Below, in pieces: positions 15,600 through 24,900 of a stretch of DNA of 64,000 bases (position 1 is the stretch's first letter; every line of letters starts with the position of its first letter). The notes below the pieces were generated by a model. That model saw nothing but the letters and a program-made list of their open reading frames with translations, was not told the origin of the DNA and ran no database searches. This DNA is from a virus, in IMG/VR virus record IMGVR_UViG_3300035698_027145, positions 1-64,000 of that record. One strand, 5' to 3'. Position numbers and translations under genes: made by a program.

Positions 15600-17948
15600 A
15601 TGAAAAGAATTGATACTAAAAAATATGCTGTAAATTTTAGAGAAGTTAATGATTGGTTTGATGATGATACTATTGAACAGATAGATCAATATCAGTCCGA
15701 TCAAGAAGATATAGAAGTGGTTGATTATGATGCCATGCAGGAGGGGAGAATTCCTACTGTAGAAATGGGAGATGAAGAAGCTGACGCTGTTCTTATAGAT
15801 AATGAACTATGGGAACCAGAGAGTCAGGAGCCTACCGAAGAACCACTGGAAGAAGATATAGAAGAGCCAGTTGAAGATCCACTATTAGAAGTTACAGAAG
15901 ACCCAGAAGATTTTTCTTCTACCCACGAAGCTATGCAGTGGGCTATAGATAATCATAGAGTTGTTAAGATTTTCTATACTACCAAAGGGCGTGGAAGTAG
16001 AGATGATTCTGTATATTTGAAAAGAGAGAAAAACCTAACTAAGCAACCTGGTGGTGGGGTTAGTATCTACAGAACAGTAGAGCCTCATTATATGTATACT
16101 GCTGGAAATGGTAATCTTATAATGGTTACATTTGATAGGTCAGTATCAAGAGGTTTTGTCGGAATGAAATCGGGAAGACCTGACAAGTATATTAGAGGTT
16201 ATATTATTGATAATATTAGTGATTATAATTTTGTAAAAAATAGGAGATCTGATAAGCCACAGCATTTTAAGCCAAAATTTAAAATTAGCCCAAGGCATAT
16301 TAAAGGGATAGATACTATGGAAAATATAAATGAAAATTTGGGAGAAGTTGCAGCAGCTATATCTAATAAAGGTATGGTTAAGTCAGCAGCTATTGTTAGA
16401 GATTCCATTAAAGTAATGGAAAATCTTAAGCAGGCTCAGTACGTGGGAGTACAAGGGTATTGGTTAAGAAATAGGAGATGTTGGGATAACTGCTATAGGC
16501 AGAAAAGAACAACACAGCCAAAAACTCCTGCTCAAGTAGTATGGACAGAATGCTGGGATGAATATAGAGAGTCTATAAATAATAATAGTAGCGGTTGGGA
16601 AAAATACGCAAAAAGAGATAAAACTATTAAGATAAGCTCTAAAGAAGATAGTAATCAGAAAAAGATTTTCGCAGATAAAGTAATGAAAAAAGTTAAGGAA
16701 GGCTTAAGCACTCCTGAAGCTATCTATGCCTCTATTGAGGAAGGATTAAGAAAGCACCAAGATAAGGTGTTGGGAAGTTCTTCTAAGTTAGTAGAATTGG
16801 CAGAGACTCTATATGATAGCGGTATGGAAGATCTTGGAGCAAAGATAGCAGCAGCATCTACTGCAATGTTAAAGGAAGCAGATTTTTTTCAATCAACCCC
16901 AGTCTCTAAAGAAGCACAGTTCGAAGGCGAATCTAATAGTAACTGGGGTGCTATCGGCAGAGGTGTTGGCAAGTTAAAAGATATGTGGAAGGGCAAAGGC
17001 GGTAAGTCAGATGTAGTTAAAAAGTTACAAAGTGTTATTGATCGAGCAAATAAAATGCTTATGTATATTAATGCCGCTCAGGGAGGGCAATCTAATATGC
17101 AGGCATCAAGCCAATCTATTGTCATTGAAGCAGGAAAAGAAATGAAGGTAGCAGCTCCTCCAGTTCCCCCTGCTAAACGTGGTCCTCGTCAGCGTCCAGG
17201 AGGCAAAGGGTTTATGTCTATGGAAGAGCAGGAAGGTGAAGGAAGAGATTGGAATACAGGCTTAGATACAGAAACATCCGCTCAAAATGAAAATATGATG
17301 TATGACGAAACATCCGCTCGTAATCAAGACATGCTTCAAAATGATGAGGCTATGGCGTATCAGCAAAACAAAAATATCCAACAACCTAATCCTAAGCAAC
17401 AAAAGATGGTTGCAATGGTGGAAAAAGAATTTGGTAGTTTTATGAAAGATACTGGTCAGTTGGTTAAGGATCTATCTGGAGTAGCTACAAGTGGAAACGA
17501 AGAAGTTAAAGGATTTGCATCTCAAGCAGTGCCTCTATTGCAGGGCTTTATTAATAGTGGCCAGCAAGCATATCAATCAAATAGTTATGGTGAGAGACAA
17601 AATCTTTTAAGGGGATCTTTAGAGGGCTTGGTCTCTGGCTTACAAAGTGTCTTGTCTGGACAGACTGCTCAAGGTTTAGATTTAGGAGCAGCACAGCAAG
17701 GAACAGCCCAGCAGGGAGTAGGTCAGCAGGGAGTAGGTCAGCAGGGAATAGGTCAGCAAGAAGCTTCTGATATGCCTGGGTTAGATCAAGCTAATACTCT
17801 TGATTTTAACAGTCTTAGTCAGATGAATATGCAGCAGTTGAAACCTTATAAAGAACAGGTAGATAGAAGATGGGCACAATTAGAACAGGAGCAGATGCAG
17901 CAAAATAAAGCAGGAGCATATAATCATAGATTAAAAATTATGAAATAA
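15600..17948 (+). CDS. large tagged head protein with WYL-like domain
   Basis: The 782-residue protein starts MKRIDTKKYAVNF, a variant of the MKI tag. Residues ~20-105 are acidic. Residues ~108-210 resemble a WYL-type SH3-like domain: AMQWAIDNHRVVKIFYTT, then RTVEPHYMY, NLIMVTFDRS and YIIDNISDYNF. A Cys/Trp-rich block follows near 280-320 (YWLRNRRCWDNCYRQKR, VVWTECWDEY). The rest is helical and Gln-rich, with a four-unit 15-bp repeat (17694-17753) coding QQGVG. KTA-like sites occur (KEMKVAAPP, KIAAAST). The composition fits an internal or scaffold-like head protein. WYL domains elsewhere bind nucleic acid or ligands; the role here is unknown. Confidence 0.6.
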   Translation: MKRIDTKKYAVNFREVNDWFDDDTIEQIDQYQSDQEDIEVVDYDAMQEGRIPTVEMGDEEADAVLIDNELWEPESQEPTEEPLEEDIEEPVEDPLLEVTEDPEDFSSTHEAMQWAIDNHRVVKIFYTTKGRGSRDDSVYLKREKNLTKQPGGGVSIYRTVEPHYMYTAGNGNLIMVTFDRSVSRGFVGMKSGRPDKYIRGYIIDNISDYNFVKNRRSDKPQHFKPKFKISPRHIKGIDTMENINENLGEVAAAISNKGMVKSAAIVRDSIKVMENLKQAQYVGVQGYWLRNRRCWDNCYRQKRTTQPKTPAQVVWTECWDEYRESINNNSSGWEKYAKRDKTIKISSKEDSNQKKIFADKVMKKVKEGLSTPEAIYASIEEGLRKHQDKVLGSSSKLVELAETLYDSGMEDLGAKIAAASTAMLKEADFFQSTPVSKEAQFEGESNSNWGAIGRGVGKLKDMWKGKGGKSDVVKKLQSVIDRANKMLMYINAAQGGQSNMQASSQSIVIEAGKEMKVAAPPVPPAKRGPRQRPGGKGFMSMEEQEGEGRDWNTGLDTETSAQNENMMYDETSARNQDMLQNDEAMAYQQNKNIQQPNPKQQKMVAMVEKEFGSFMKDTGQLVKDLSGVATSGNEEVKGFASQAVPLLQGFINSGQQAYQSNSYGERQNLLRGSLEGLVSGLQSVLSGQTAQGLDLGAAQQGTAQQGVGQQGVGQQGIGQQEASDMPGLDQANTLDFNSLSQMNMQQLKPYKEQVDRRWAQLEQEQMQQNKAGAYNHRLKIMK
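17694..17759 (+). repeat. 15-bp tandem repeat coding QQGVG
   Basis: CAGCAGGGAGTAGGT recurs in head-to-tail array: a degenerate unit at 17694, units at 17709, 17724 and 17739, and a partial unit at 17754. It keeps the reading frame. Confidence 0.85.
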
Positions 17949-18028
17949 AAAAAGGTTTTTTTAGAAAATATTCAAAATAATATAAAATATAGCATAGATT
18001 TTAAATAAATAGTAAGGAGAATAAAACT

Positions 18029-18841
18029 ATGAAGCTTATTACTAATCGAATTAGTACAGGAAAGCCAAAAAACTTTGAGGATTTTGTTAATGATTTTAAA
18101 AACAAAAACCGAGTAAAAACGGCTTCCGTAAAAACAGCGGAACAAGAAGAAGCAGATTCAAGCGGACAGCTAGATGTTGAGCCTCTACATCAAGAAGGTG
18201 AATCAACAACTATGCCTAAAGCAGGACCAAGTGCTAAGAAGGATGATGGCGAAAAGTCAGCAGCATCTACTACAGATCCTGAGGCTGAAGCTAAAGATTC
18301 TGGACAGCCTAAGGCAGAAGGTTCAGAAAAATTCACTAATGATCCTAAAGTTCCTTCAAAAGAGGAAAAAGCTGGATCAGCAGATGCTTCTGTTAAAATA
18401 GCTGGCGAAACATGCGAAGGTTGCAATTGTCCAAAGGATGCATGCGAATGCAAAGATTGCACATCTAAAAAAGATGAAGATGATGAAGAAGTAAAAGAAG
18501 CTGGCGTTAAAGGTAATTGTGGAGACTGTGGCAAACCTAATTTCCTATGCAAATGCAAAGGTGATAGTGCTGACAGCGACGACAAGGATGACAAAGATGA
18601 TGACGACAAAGAAGCTAAGACCGATGATAAAGAAGAAAAAGAAGCTAAGGTAGACGAAGATGATAAAGAAGAAAAAGAAGCTAAAGCAGATGAAGACGAT
18701 AAAGAAGAAAAAGAAGCTTCTAAAAAAGTTGAATTTGTAAAGATTGCTAATCTTGATGCAAAGAATAAAAGTTTCTTGACAGAATATTGGAGAGGGTTGT
18801 TTGGTGACGATTACGTAAACGCTCTTGTTTCTGATAAGTAA
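18029..18841 (+). CDS. acidic Cys-rich scaffold-like protein
   Basis: The 270-residue protein has a basic, helical start (NFEDFVNDFKNKNRVKTASVKTAEQ) with two adjacent KTA motifs, then a long disordered Ser/Asp/Lys region. Two Cys clusters at ~128-145 (CEGCNCPKDACECKDC) and ~160-173 (NCGDCGKPNFLCKCK) could bind zinc. A 36-bp acidic repeat (DDKEEKEAK units, 18611-18720) comes next. The end (FLTEYWRGLFGDDYVNALV) is helical and resembles the C-terminal anchor of scaffold proteins. I infer a capsid scaffold or internal protein, with the KTA pair as possible protease sites. Confidence 0.6.
   Translation: MKLITNRISTGKPKNFEDFVNDFKNKNRVKTASVKTAEQEEADSSGQLDVEPLHQEGESTTMPKAGPSAKKDDGEKSAASTTDPEAEAKDSGQPKAEGSEKFTNDPKVPSKEEKAGSADASVKIAGETCEGCNCPKDACECKDCTSKKDEDDEEVKEAGVKGNCGDCGKPNFLCKCKGDSADSDDKDDKDDDDKEAKTDDKEEKEAKVDEDDKEEKEAKADEDDKEEKEASKKVEFVKIANLDAKNKSFLTEYWRGLFGDDYVNALVSDK
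18611..18720 (+). repeat. 36-bp tandem repeat coding acidic DDKEEKEAK units
   Basis: Two complete 36-base units and a shorter leading unit beginning GAAGCTAAG are visible, each coding an acidic EAK-DEDDKEEK block in frame. Confidence 0.8.
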
Positions 18842-18871
18842 AAGATAACTTTTAATAATGGAGCTAGTGAT

Positions 18872-19600
18872 ATGGATATTGTCCCAGCAGGTAAGACTCG
18901 AGTGATGGTTGCACAGAATTTTTCAAATCCTTTATCTGAAGGGTTTGGAGGACAAAGTGCTGCCGATGAGAATATGCCAAGCCCTGAAATGTCTCCTGAA
19001 CAAGGAGCGTTAGAAACAGGTGGAGCTATGGAAGAAGACATTAATGAAGAGGCTAGTCCTACTATTAATGATGATGTTAGCATCGAGCCAGGAGAAGATC
19101 AGGAAGTCGCTCCTAAAGAAAATGGTAAAAAGACGCTTACTACTTATGTCTATGAAAAACTTCAGAATTATGGATATCCTGGACGAAGACTGCAAGATTT
19201 TAAAGCAGAGTTCGTTAAGGAATCCATATCCCCTGAGGGCGTTAAAGATATTCAAGTAGTGATTCCTGATAAAAAGTATCCTGATGCAAAAGGATATACT
19301 GATACTATAGAGAACGAAGAGCTAAAACAAATATCGCACGAAGTTAACCAGATGTTTGGATTAAATTTTAACGGTGCGGAACGATCAGATGGGAAGTGGA
19401 CTATTAAGTTTACTTCTGCTGATTTATCAGATCCTGAAGAAGCGGTATCAAATGATAATCTTGATTCGGTTTATGGTAAGCCAGAAAAAAGCCAGTCGGA
19501 TCAGCAAAACGCGATGAGATCAGCGGCAGGAACAGGTCAAATGACCAAGTATCAGAAAGATGAACTAGTTAACAAATTAAATAAGATTGGAGATAAATAA
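18872..19600 (+). CDS. hypothetical head-module protein
   Basis: The 242-residue protein has a disordered acidic N-terminal ~80 residues and a folded-looking core from ~85 (TLTTYVYEKLQNYGYPGRRL, then EFVKESISPEGVKDIQVVIP and KQISHEVNQMFGLNF), followed by WTIKFTSADL. It has no transmembrane segment or enzyme motif I recognise. The start at 18872 is supported by GGAG 8 bases upstream. The stop overlaps the next gene (TAATG), so the two are translated together. Confidence 0.6.
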   Translation: MDIVPAGKTRVMVAQNFSNPLSEGFGGQSAADENMPSPEMSPEQGALETGGAMEEDINEEASPTINDDVSIEPGEDQEVAPKENGKKTLTTYVYEKLQNYGYPGRRLQDFKAEFVKESISPEGVKDIQVVIPDKKYPDAKGYTDTIENEELKQISHEVNQMFGLNFNGAERSDGKWTIKFTSADLSDPEEAVSNDNLDSVYGKPEKSQSDQQNAMRSAAGTGQMTKYQKDELVNKLNKIGDK

Positions 19601-20271
19601 TGATCCAAAGAATGTCAGATCAACATAAAATTAACTTTTTGGACAATAAAGAATCTTCTGAAAAAGTTGCAGGGCAAAAAGATGCTCCTAAGAAGACTAT
19701 GAATCAATTATCTGAAGAACAGAAGGCTAAAAAGTTATCTAATAAATTTGATTCAAATGCACAGCAAGTTATGACAAGCAAACATATATCATCAGCTAGA
19801 ACTGGAGATATTACAGATATGGGCGGACCTAGCACATTTACTAAGTGTGATAGTGCTAACACTATTTGGGATGCTAACAAGAATGCTAAAGCAAGTGGAA
19901 CAATGGATAATAAATCTAAGACTATCCAAGAAAAAGCAAATATAGCTTCTAATAAAAGAGATGCAGAGAATAAGAGAGTAAGCGATTTGGCAGAAACTCT
20001 AAAGTCTACATTGTTAAGCAAAGCTTCAACAGTTACTCCTACTGGCACTTTGAGTGGAACAAACTACAAAGAGTCAGAAAAAAATATGAGCATATTTGAC
20101 AATAAAGATTTTATGAGAGTTAAAGATCAAACTGATGGAGAAAAAGTTTCATCAGATATAAAAGATAAAAAGAGTCAGAAAGATGAGTCTTGGAGAAATG
20201 GTGGAAAAGTTGTTTCTTCTAAAGGTATTACAAAGAAATTGTTCGATGGATTTTTTACTGGTTCGGAGTAA
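19600..20271 (+). CDS. hypothetical head-module protein
   Basis: The 223-residue protein is Lys/Ser/Asp-rich and mostly low-complexity helical, with segments such as QLSEEQKAKKLSNKFDSN and ANIASNKRDAENKRVSDLAE. It ends KLFDGFFTGSE. It lies between two head-module genes with overlaps of a few bases. The composition resembles scaffold or internal proteins, but I recognise no family. Confidence 0.55.
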   Translation: MIQRMSDQHKINFLDNKESSEKVAGQKDAPKKTMNQLSEEQKAKKLSNKFDSNAQQVMTSKHISSARTGDITDMGGPSTFTKCDSANTIWDANKNAKASGTMDNKSKTIQEKANIASNKRDAENKRVSDLAETLKSTLLSKASTVTPTGTLSGTNYKESEKNMSIFDNKDFMRVKDQTDGEKVSSDIKDKKSQKDESWRNGGKVVSSKGITKKLFDGFFTGSE

Positions 20272-20274
20272 TTA

Positions 20275-21456
20275 ATGGGAAAGCCTTTTAATTTGAAAAA
20301 ATCATATAATGCAGATCCATTTCAGCAAATGATGACTGACGTTCCAATGGGATATAATCCTGTGGCATCTCATTATTTGTGGAATAGTGTTTATGCAAAT
20401 GATCCTGCCATGGATTCTATGGCTGATATGTTTAGAGACATGTCTCCTGAAGATATCCAAATGGAATATGAAAGAATGTCCAATCCAGAAGTAGTAGAAG
20501 AGCTTCCCCAAGATGCTGTGCAAATCGATGACGCTAAGCAGCAGATGAGTAGCGTTATAGGAGTTAATGCAAGTGTGAAAAAGCCTTTTAATTTGAAAAA
20601 AGCTCAAGGAGGATTTGCTCCAGATATGATGGAATTGCAAAATGATATGGAGCAGGATTTAGAGCCTAATAGAAAGTTTCAAACGCATTCAGATTTAAAT
20701 AATATGTTGTTACAATTATCTACTTCTAAGAATGCTTTTCAAATTGCATGGAATGAGATTATGGCAGAAAATCCTAAAGAATCAGATTCTGCACAATCAG
20801 CTTTGAAAAGTTATTTTCAAGGTTTGGAAACAAAGGGAGACGAGCAGCGTTTAGATGAAGCAGATATTATTTATAAATTAATTTACGGGAATGAGGAAAG
20901 TATGACTATTAAAGCCCCATACGAACATATAGGTTCAGTTAATGAGATAATTAAGAAGTTAGCTCAAAAAACTGCTAATAAAGATAAGAAAAAAGCTTTT
21001 AATCTCACAAAGACAGCACAGCACAAAACTATGGATAATGCTATCTTATGGGGTCCAGGGCAAACAAGAATAGATCCTTTCTTGCATCAGCCAGTTTCGG
21101 ATTGGCATATAGTTGAAAGAAATAAGGGATTTGGTCTTGTTGTTGATGATGTGTGGAATATTGATTATGAAACTATCTGGCGTGAAAATGTTATGGATAA
21201 ATATTCACGTCCTTATAAAAACAAAGAAGGAGATTGGGTTGGTGGATATATTCAAAAGAGATTTGAAGTTGATAAGAATATCCCAGAGACTAATAATATG
21301 CAACTAAAGCCAGGTCAGCTAAGAAGACCAGTTCTTCCTGAGTACGGCAGCACAGAATCAAGAATGCAAGCGGCTAGATCAGCAGGCGACATTGCAGGTG
21401 CTAACGATACTTCAAAACCATTCAATTGGAAAGAAGCAAGTAAAAAAAAAAGATAG
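20275..21456 (+). CDS. protein with four internal FNLKK tag copies
   Basis: The 393-residue protein carries the tag four times: MGKPFNLKKSYN at the start, KKPFNLKKAQGG near 102, KKAFNLTKTAQH near 242 and SKPFNWKEASKKK at the end. The first two copies share an identical 21-base DNA stretch (20278 and 20581). The tags divide the chain into about 100-, 140- and 140-residue blocks, as expected for a polyprotein cut into separate packaged peptides. The third block holds an aromatic-rich domain (WGPGQTRIDPFLHQPVSDWH). The stop follows a run of ten A, and a -1 shift there would join this gene to the next one. Confidence 0.65.
   Translation: MGKPFNLKKSYNADPFQQMMTDVPMGYNPVASHYLWNSVYANDPAMDSMADMFRDMSPEDIQMEYERMSNPEVVEELPQDAVQIDDAKQQMSSVIGVNASVKKPFNLKKAQGGFAPDMMELQNDMEQDLEPNRKFQTHSDLNNMLLQLSTSKNAFQIAWNEIMAENPKESDSAQSALKSYFQGLETKGDEQRLDEADIIYKLIYGNEESMTIKAPYEHIGSVNEIIKKLAQKTANKDKKKAFNLTKTAQHKTMDNAILWGPGQTRIDPFLHQPVSDWHIVERNKGFGLVVDDVWNIDYETIWRENVMDKYSRPYKNKEGDWVGGYIQKRFEVDKNIPETNNMQLKPGQLRRPVLPEYGSTESRMQAARSAGDIAGANDTSKPFNWKEASKKKR
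21442..21451 (+). other. A10 slippery run, possible -1 frameshift
   Basis: Ten consecutive A just before the stop of the upstream gene contain A AAA AAA in register. A -1 slip continues in frame for 12 codons (IAQLKPLEGLKP) directly into the ATG of the next gene with no stop. Frameshifting, transcript slippage or a sequencing indel are all possible. Confidence 0.45.
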
Positions 21457-21488
21457 CTCAACTTAAGCCTTTAGAAGGGCTAAAACCA

Positions 21489-21920
21489 ATGAAATTTCCT
21501 GGAGACTCAGATCCGACTCAGGAAATTTCTCAATGTCCGTACTGTGAAACTTGTGTCTCTGAAGATGCTATGGTTTGTTCTAATCCTAATTGTGAGTCAC
21601 AAGGCATACCTATAACTCCTGTCAAAAAAGGAGAACTTCATGAAAATAAAGTGCATGCTCCAGGTGTTCGCCCAAAAGGATATGGTCCAAAAACGCCTGA
21701 ATGGGTAACTAAGGGTCGTCCTATAGCAGCTTCTAAATTAGCGGAGAGAAAAAAAAAGAAAGATCATGACATTGCAGAAGATAGTGATGAAACGATTAAG
21801 GACGAGTTCTCAGTAGATGTGAATATGTGTGTAGACCCATTTGAGAAAAAGAAGAGAAATGCCGATGTAAGGAAAGAAGAAATTATGAGATCTTGTCGTG
21901 ATCTAGCGATAGATGGATAA
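21489..21920 (+). CDS. zinc-ribbon protein before portal
   Basis: The 143-residue protein has a zinc ribbon at ~16-35 (CPYCETCVSEDAMVCSNPNC) and a basic middle (KGYGPKTPEWVTKGRP, AERKKKKD), then an acidic helix. It may bind nucleic acid or the portal. The start at 21489 has only a distant GAAGGG, and the frame is open upstream into the A10 run, so it could be made as an extension of the preceding polyprotein-like gene. It lies 15 bases before the portal gene. Confidence 0.6.
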   Translation: MKFPGDSDPTQEISQCPYCETCVSEDAMVCSNPNCESQGIPITPVKKGELHENKVHAPGVRPKGYGPKTPEWVTKGRPIAASKLAERKKKKDHDIAEDSDETIKDEFSVDVNMCVDPFEKKKRNADVRKEEIMRSCRDLAIDG

Positions 21921-21935
21921 TTTAAAGGATAAAAA

Positions 21936-24900
21936 ATGGCTAAATTTATTATGGCAGACAATACTCCTCAAAATAAGAGGAGAATGATAGCAGCATCGGG
22001 AGGCTATTCAGCACCAGATGATTCTAAAAAAATTCATAAGAGTGGGTTAGCTCACTCTATGACAGTAAGCGTTCCTATAACTAAGAATTCACAATTTGCA
22101 GGGTCAGCGGCAGGTGTAGCTATGCCTCAGCCTATGTTTTTTAGCCCACTTCATACTCCACAGAACTGGCAGATAGCAAGTAGGCGTAGAGAGATCATGC
22201 AATGGTCTAGGTTCTACTACATGAATGAACCTAAAGTAGCAGCAGGTGTGGATTTCTATTCTAACTTCTCTATGAATGGATTTAAACTCGAATGTAAATC
22301 TAAAAAGGTTTTGAAATTTTATGAAAGATTAGTAGAAAAATTAGATCTTTCAGAAAAATTAAATGCTGTCAGTCACGAATATTTTCTTATTGGTGATGTT
22401 TTTCCATTCGCAGAAATAGAATGTCCAACTTGCGGAGGCGCAGGAAGAACACAAGACGGTGAGATATGTAATCACCCTGATGGAACGTTCAAAAGTATAA
22501 AGCTAATGAATCCTGACTATCTTGAAGTTAGAGATGCTCCTATTGCGTCATGCCCTGAATACTATTTGGTTCCTGATGAGGAATTAAAAATGGTTGTTCA
22601 GAGACAAGAACCTAAAAGTATATATGATAAATTGCCACCTAGTCTTATTGCGGCAGTTCAATCAGGAAATCCTATTAGATTATCAGATAGAAGCATTAGT
22701 CATTTAAAACATAACGCTAGCGATTATGGAACATACGGAACATCTATGCTTCAGAGATTGTTTACAGTCTTGGCATACAAAACAAAGATTATGACAGCTA
22801 ACTGGATTGTAGCAGAGAGATTAATCCTTCCTGTTAGAGTTGTAAAGGTTGGTGATAAAGATAGACCAGCGACTGATACTGATTTGACAGATGTTCAAAA
22901 TCAATTATCAGCAGTTGCTAACGATCCTAACCTTACCATTGTTACTCACCATGCTTTTGAATATGAATGGTTTGGAGCATCGGGCAAGATTCATAATATT
23001 ACACAAGAAGTAGAACAGATAGGTAAAGAGATCTTAGATGGTCTTATGCTTAACCAAGCTATTCTAAATGGAGAGATGGCTGGCTATTGCCTAAGTGAAG
23101 ATACTCTTACTCTTACTGATTCTGGTTTTAAACATTATTGGGATATTCATGAAACAAAAGATAAAATTGCTTGTTATAATTCTGACACTAAAAAAATAGA
23201 ATATCATCTTCCTTATGAGAAAGTAGTGTATGATTATGAAGGAGAGATGGTCCATTTTAATACTGATAAGATAGATATTTTAGTAACTCCTAATCATAGG
23301 ATGTGGAGTGCTAAGAGAGGTTCTGATAAGTTTGAGATAATAAGAGCAGAAGATGTTCGTTCAAGAGCCAAGTTTATAGGAGCAATAGATGGATATGAGG
23401 GAGAATATATCCCGTATGTTGAAATTGGAGAAAAACAATATAATGTTTATGATTTTTGTAAATTAGTTGGATATTATGTTTCTGAAGGATGGGTCTCAAA
23501 AGAAAATAGGAAGAATAGAACTAAGAAATATACTACCGTTTCGATTGGTCAGAGTGTTAATGGAAAAGCTAGAGAAGATATAGATGGTTTATTTGACGAT
23601 ATGTTTGATACTCATTACGATAATGATAATGAGATACATGTTTATAAGCCTGAACTAGCAGATTATTTAAGGACTAATTTTGGGTCTGGGGCTATTAATA
23701 AAAAACTTTCTTCTTTTGTTAAAAATCTATCGACTGAATGTTTGGAGATAATTTTAGATGCTATGGTAAATGGAGATGGTTGTATCCATAACCATATAGG
23801 AGAGAATAGAAAAGTTAGTGGAACATCATATTATACCTCAAGCGAACAACTCGCTAATGATTTTGCAGAAATAGCGTTCAAGTGTGGCTATATAACTAAA
23901 ATAAGAAAAGTATCAAAGAAGAATAATAGTAAAAAATATTTCAATAAAACAGGGCATCAGTATAAAACTAATCATCAACAATATGTTGTTTACATTTCAA
24001 AGGGATTTAAGGGGAGAACCCCTACTCTTCATTCTAAATCTGAAAAATATGCAGGAAAAGAAATAACAAGAGTTCCTTATAATGGCAAGATTTATTGCTT
24101 TTCTGTTCCTTATGAAAAGTTCGTAACTATGAGAAATGGAGTAGTCACTATCCAGGGCAACACCAGTGCACAGGTTGGTATCGAAGTTCTTATTAGAAGG
24201 TTGGATAACTGGAGAAATAAGTTAAAATCTTGGGTAGAAAAGAATATATTTGAACCTGTTGCAATGATGCAGGGATTTATAGATGAAGAAGAGTCTCAGT
24301 ATATTAATGAGACAGTTTATTTATATCCAAAGCTTACATGGAATGATTTGCAGCTTAGAGATAAGACTAATAGAATACAAACATTAATGCAGATGTATGA
24401 TAAAGGAATGGTATCTGCACAAACTGTTCTTGAAGAGATGGATCTTGATTATGATTCAGAAGTTGAGAAGATTAGAGAAGAGCAGTTAATGGCTCAAGCT
24501 AATGGTCAAGTAGCTGGCATGGATGGTGGTGGAGATGCTATGGGTGGCGCTCCAATGGGAGGTGGCCCAATGGGTGGAGATATGGGAGGTATGCCAGGCA
24601 TGGAGGGTGCTCCAGGCGCTGAGATGGGCGGTATGCCAGGCGGAGATATGGGAGGAGGTATGGGAGGTGCTCCAATGGGAGGCGCTCCAGGAGGTATGGG
24701 GGCAGCAGCTTCAGGAGAAATGCCTATTATAGGTAAGAGAGGTTCTAAGAATAAACAACAAGAAGAGGAAGAGCAAGCACCACCTCCTCAGATGATTAAG
24801 CTGACAAAGTTAGAACAGAAAATGTTTAGAACTCTTTCTGCAATGGATACTCCTCAGGATTTATTTGCACAATATCAAGTTAAAGTGCCAGGAGAAGCAA

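Noticed and set aside
17694-17759. CRISPR-like short repeats
   Set aside because: The repeats are contiguous 15-base coding units without spacers.
18190-18609. 139-codon antisense Ser/Leu-rich frame
   Set aside because: Shadow of the acidic scaffold-like gene; all other genes are on the + strand.
24523-24732. Alternative + frame in the portal linker rich in Trp and Glu
   Set aside because: Product of GGA/ATG repeats read in another frame; the linker frame is continuous with portal and nuclease domains.
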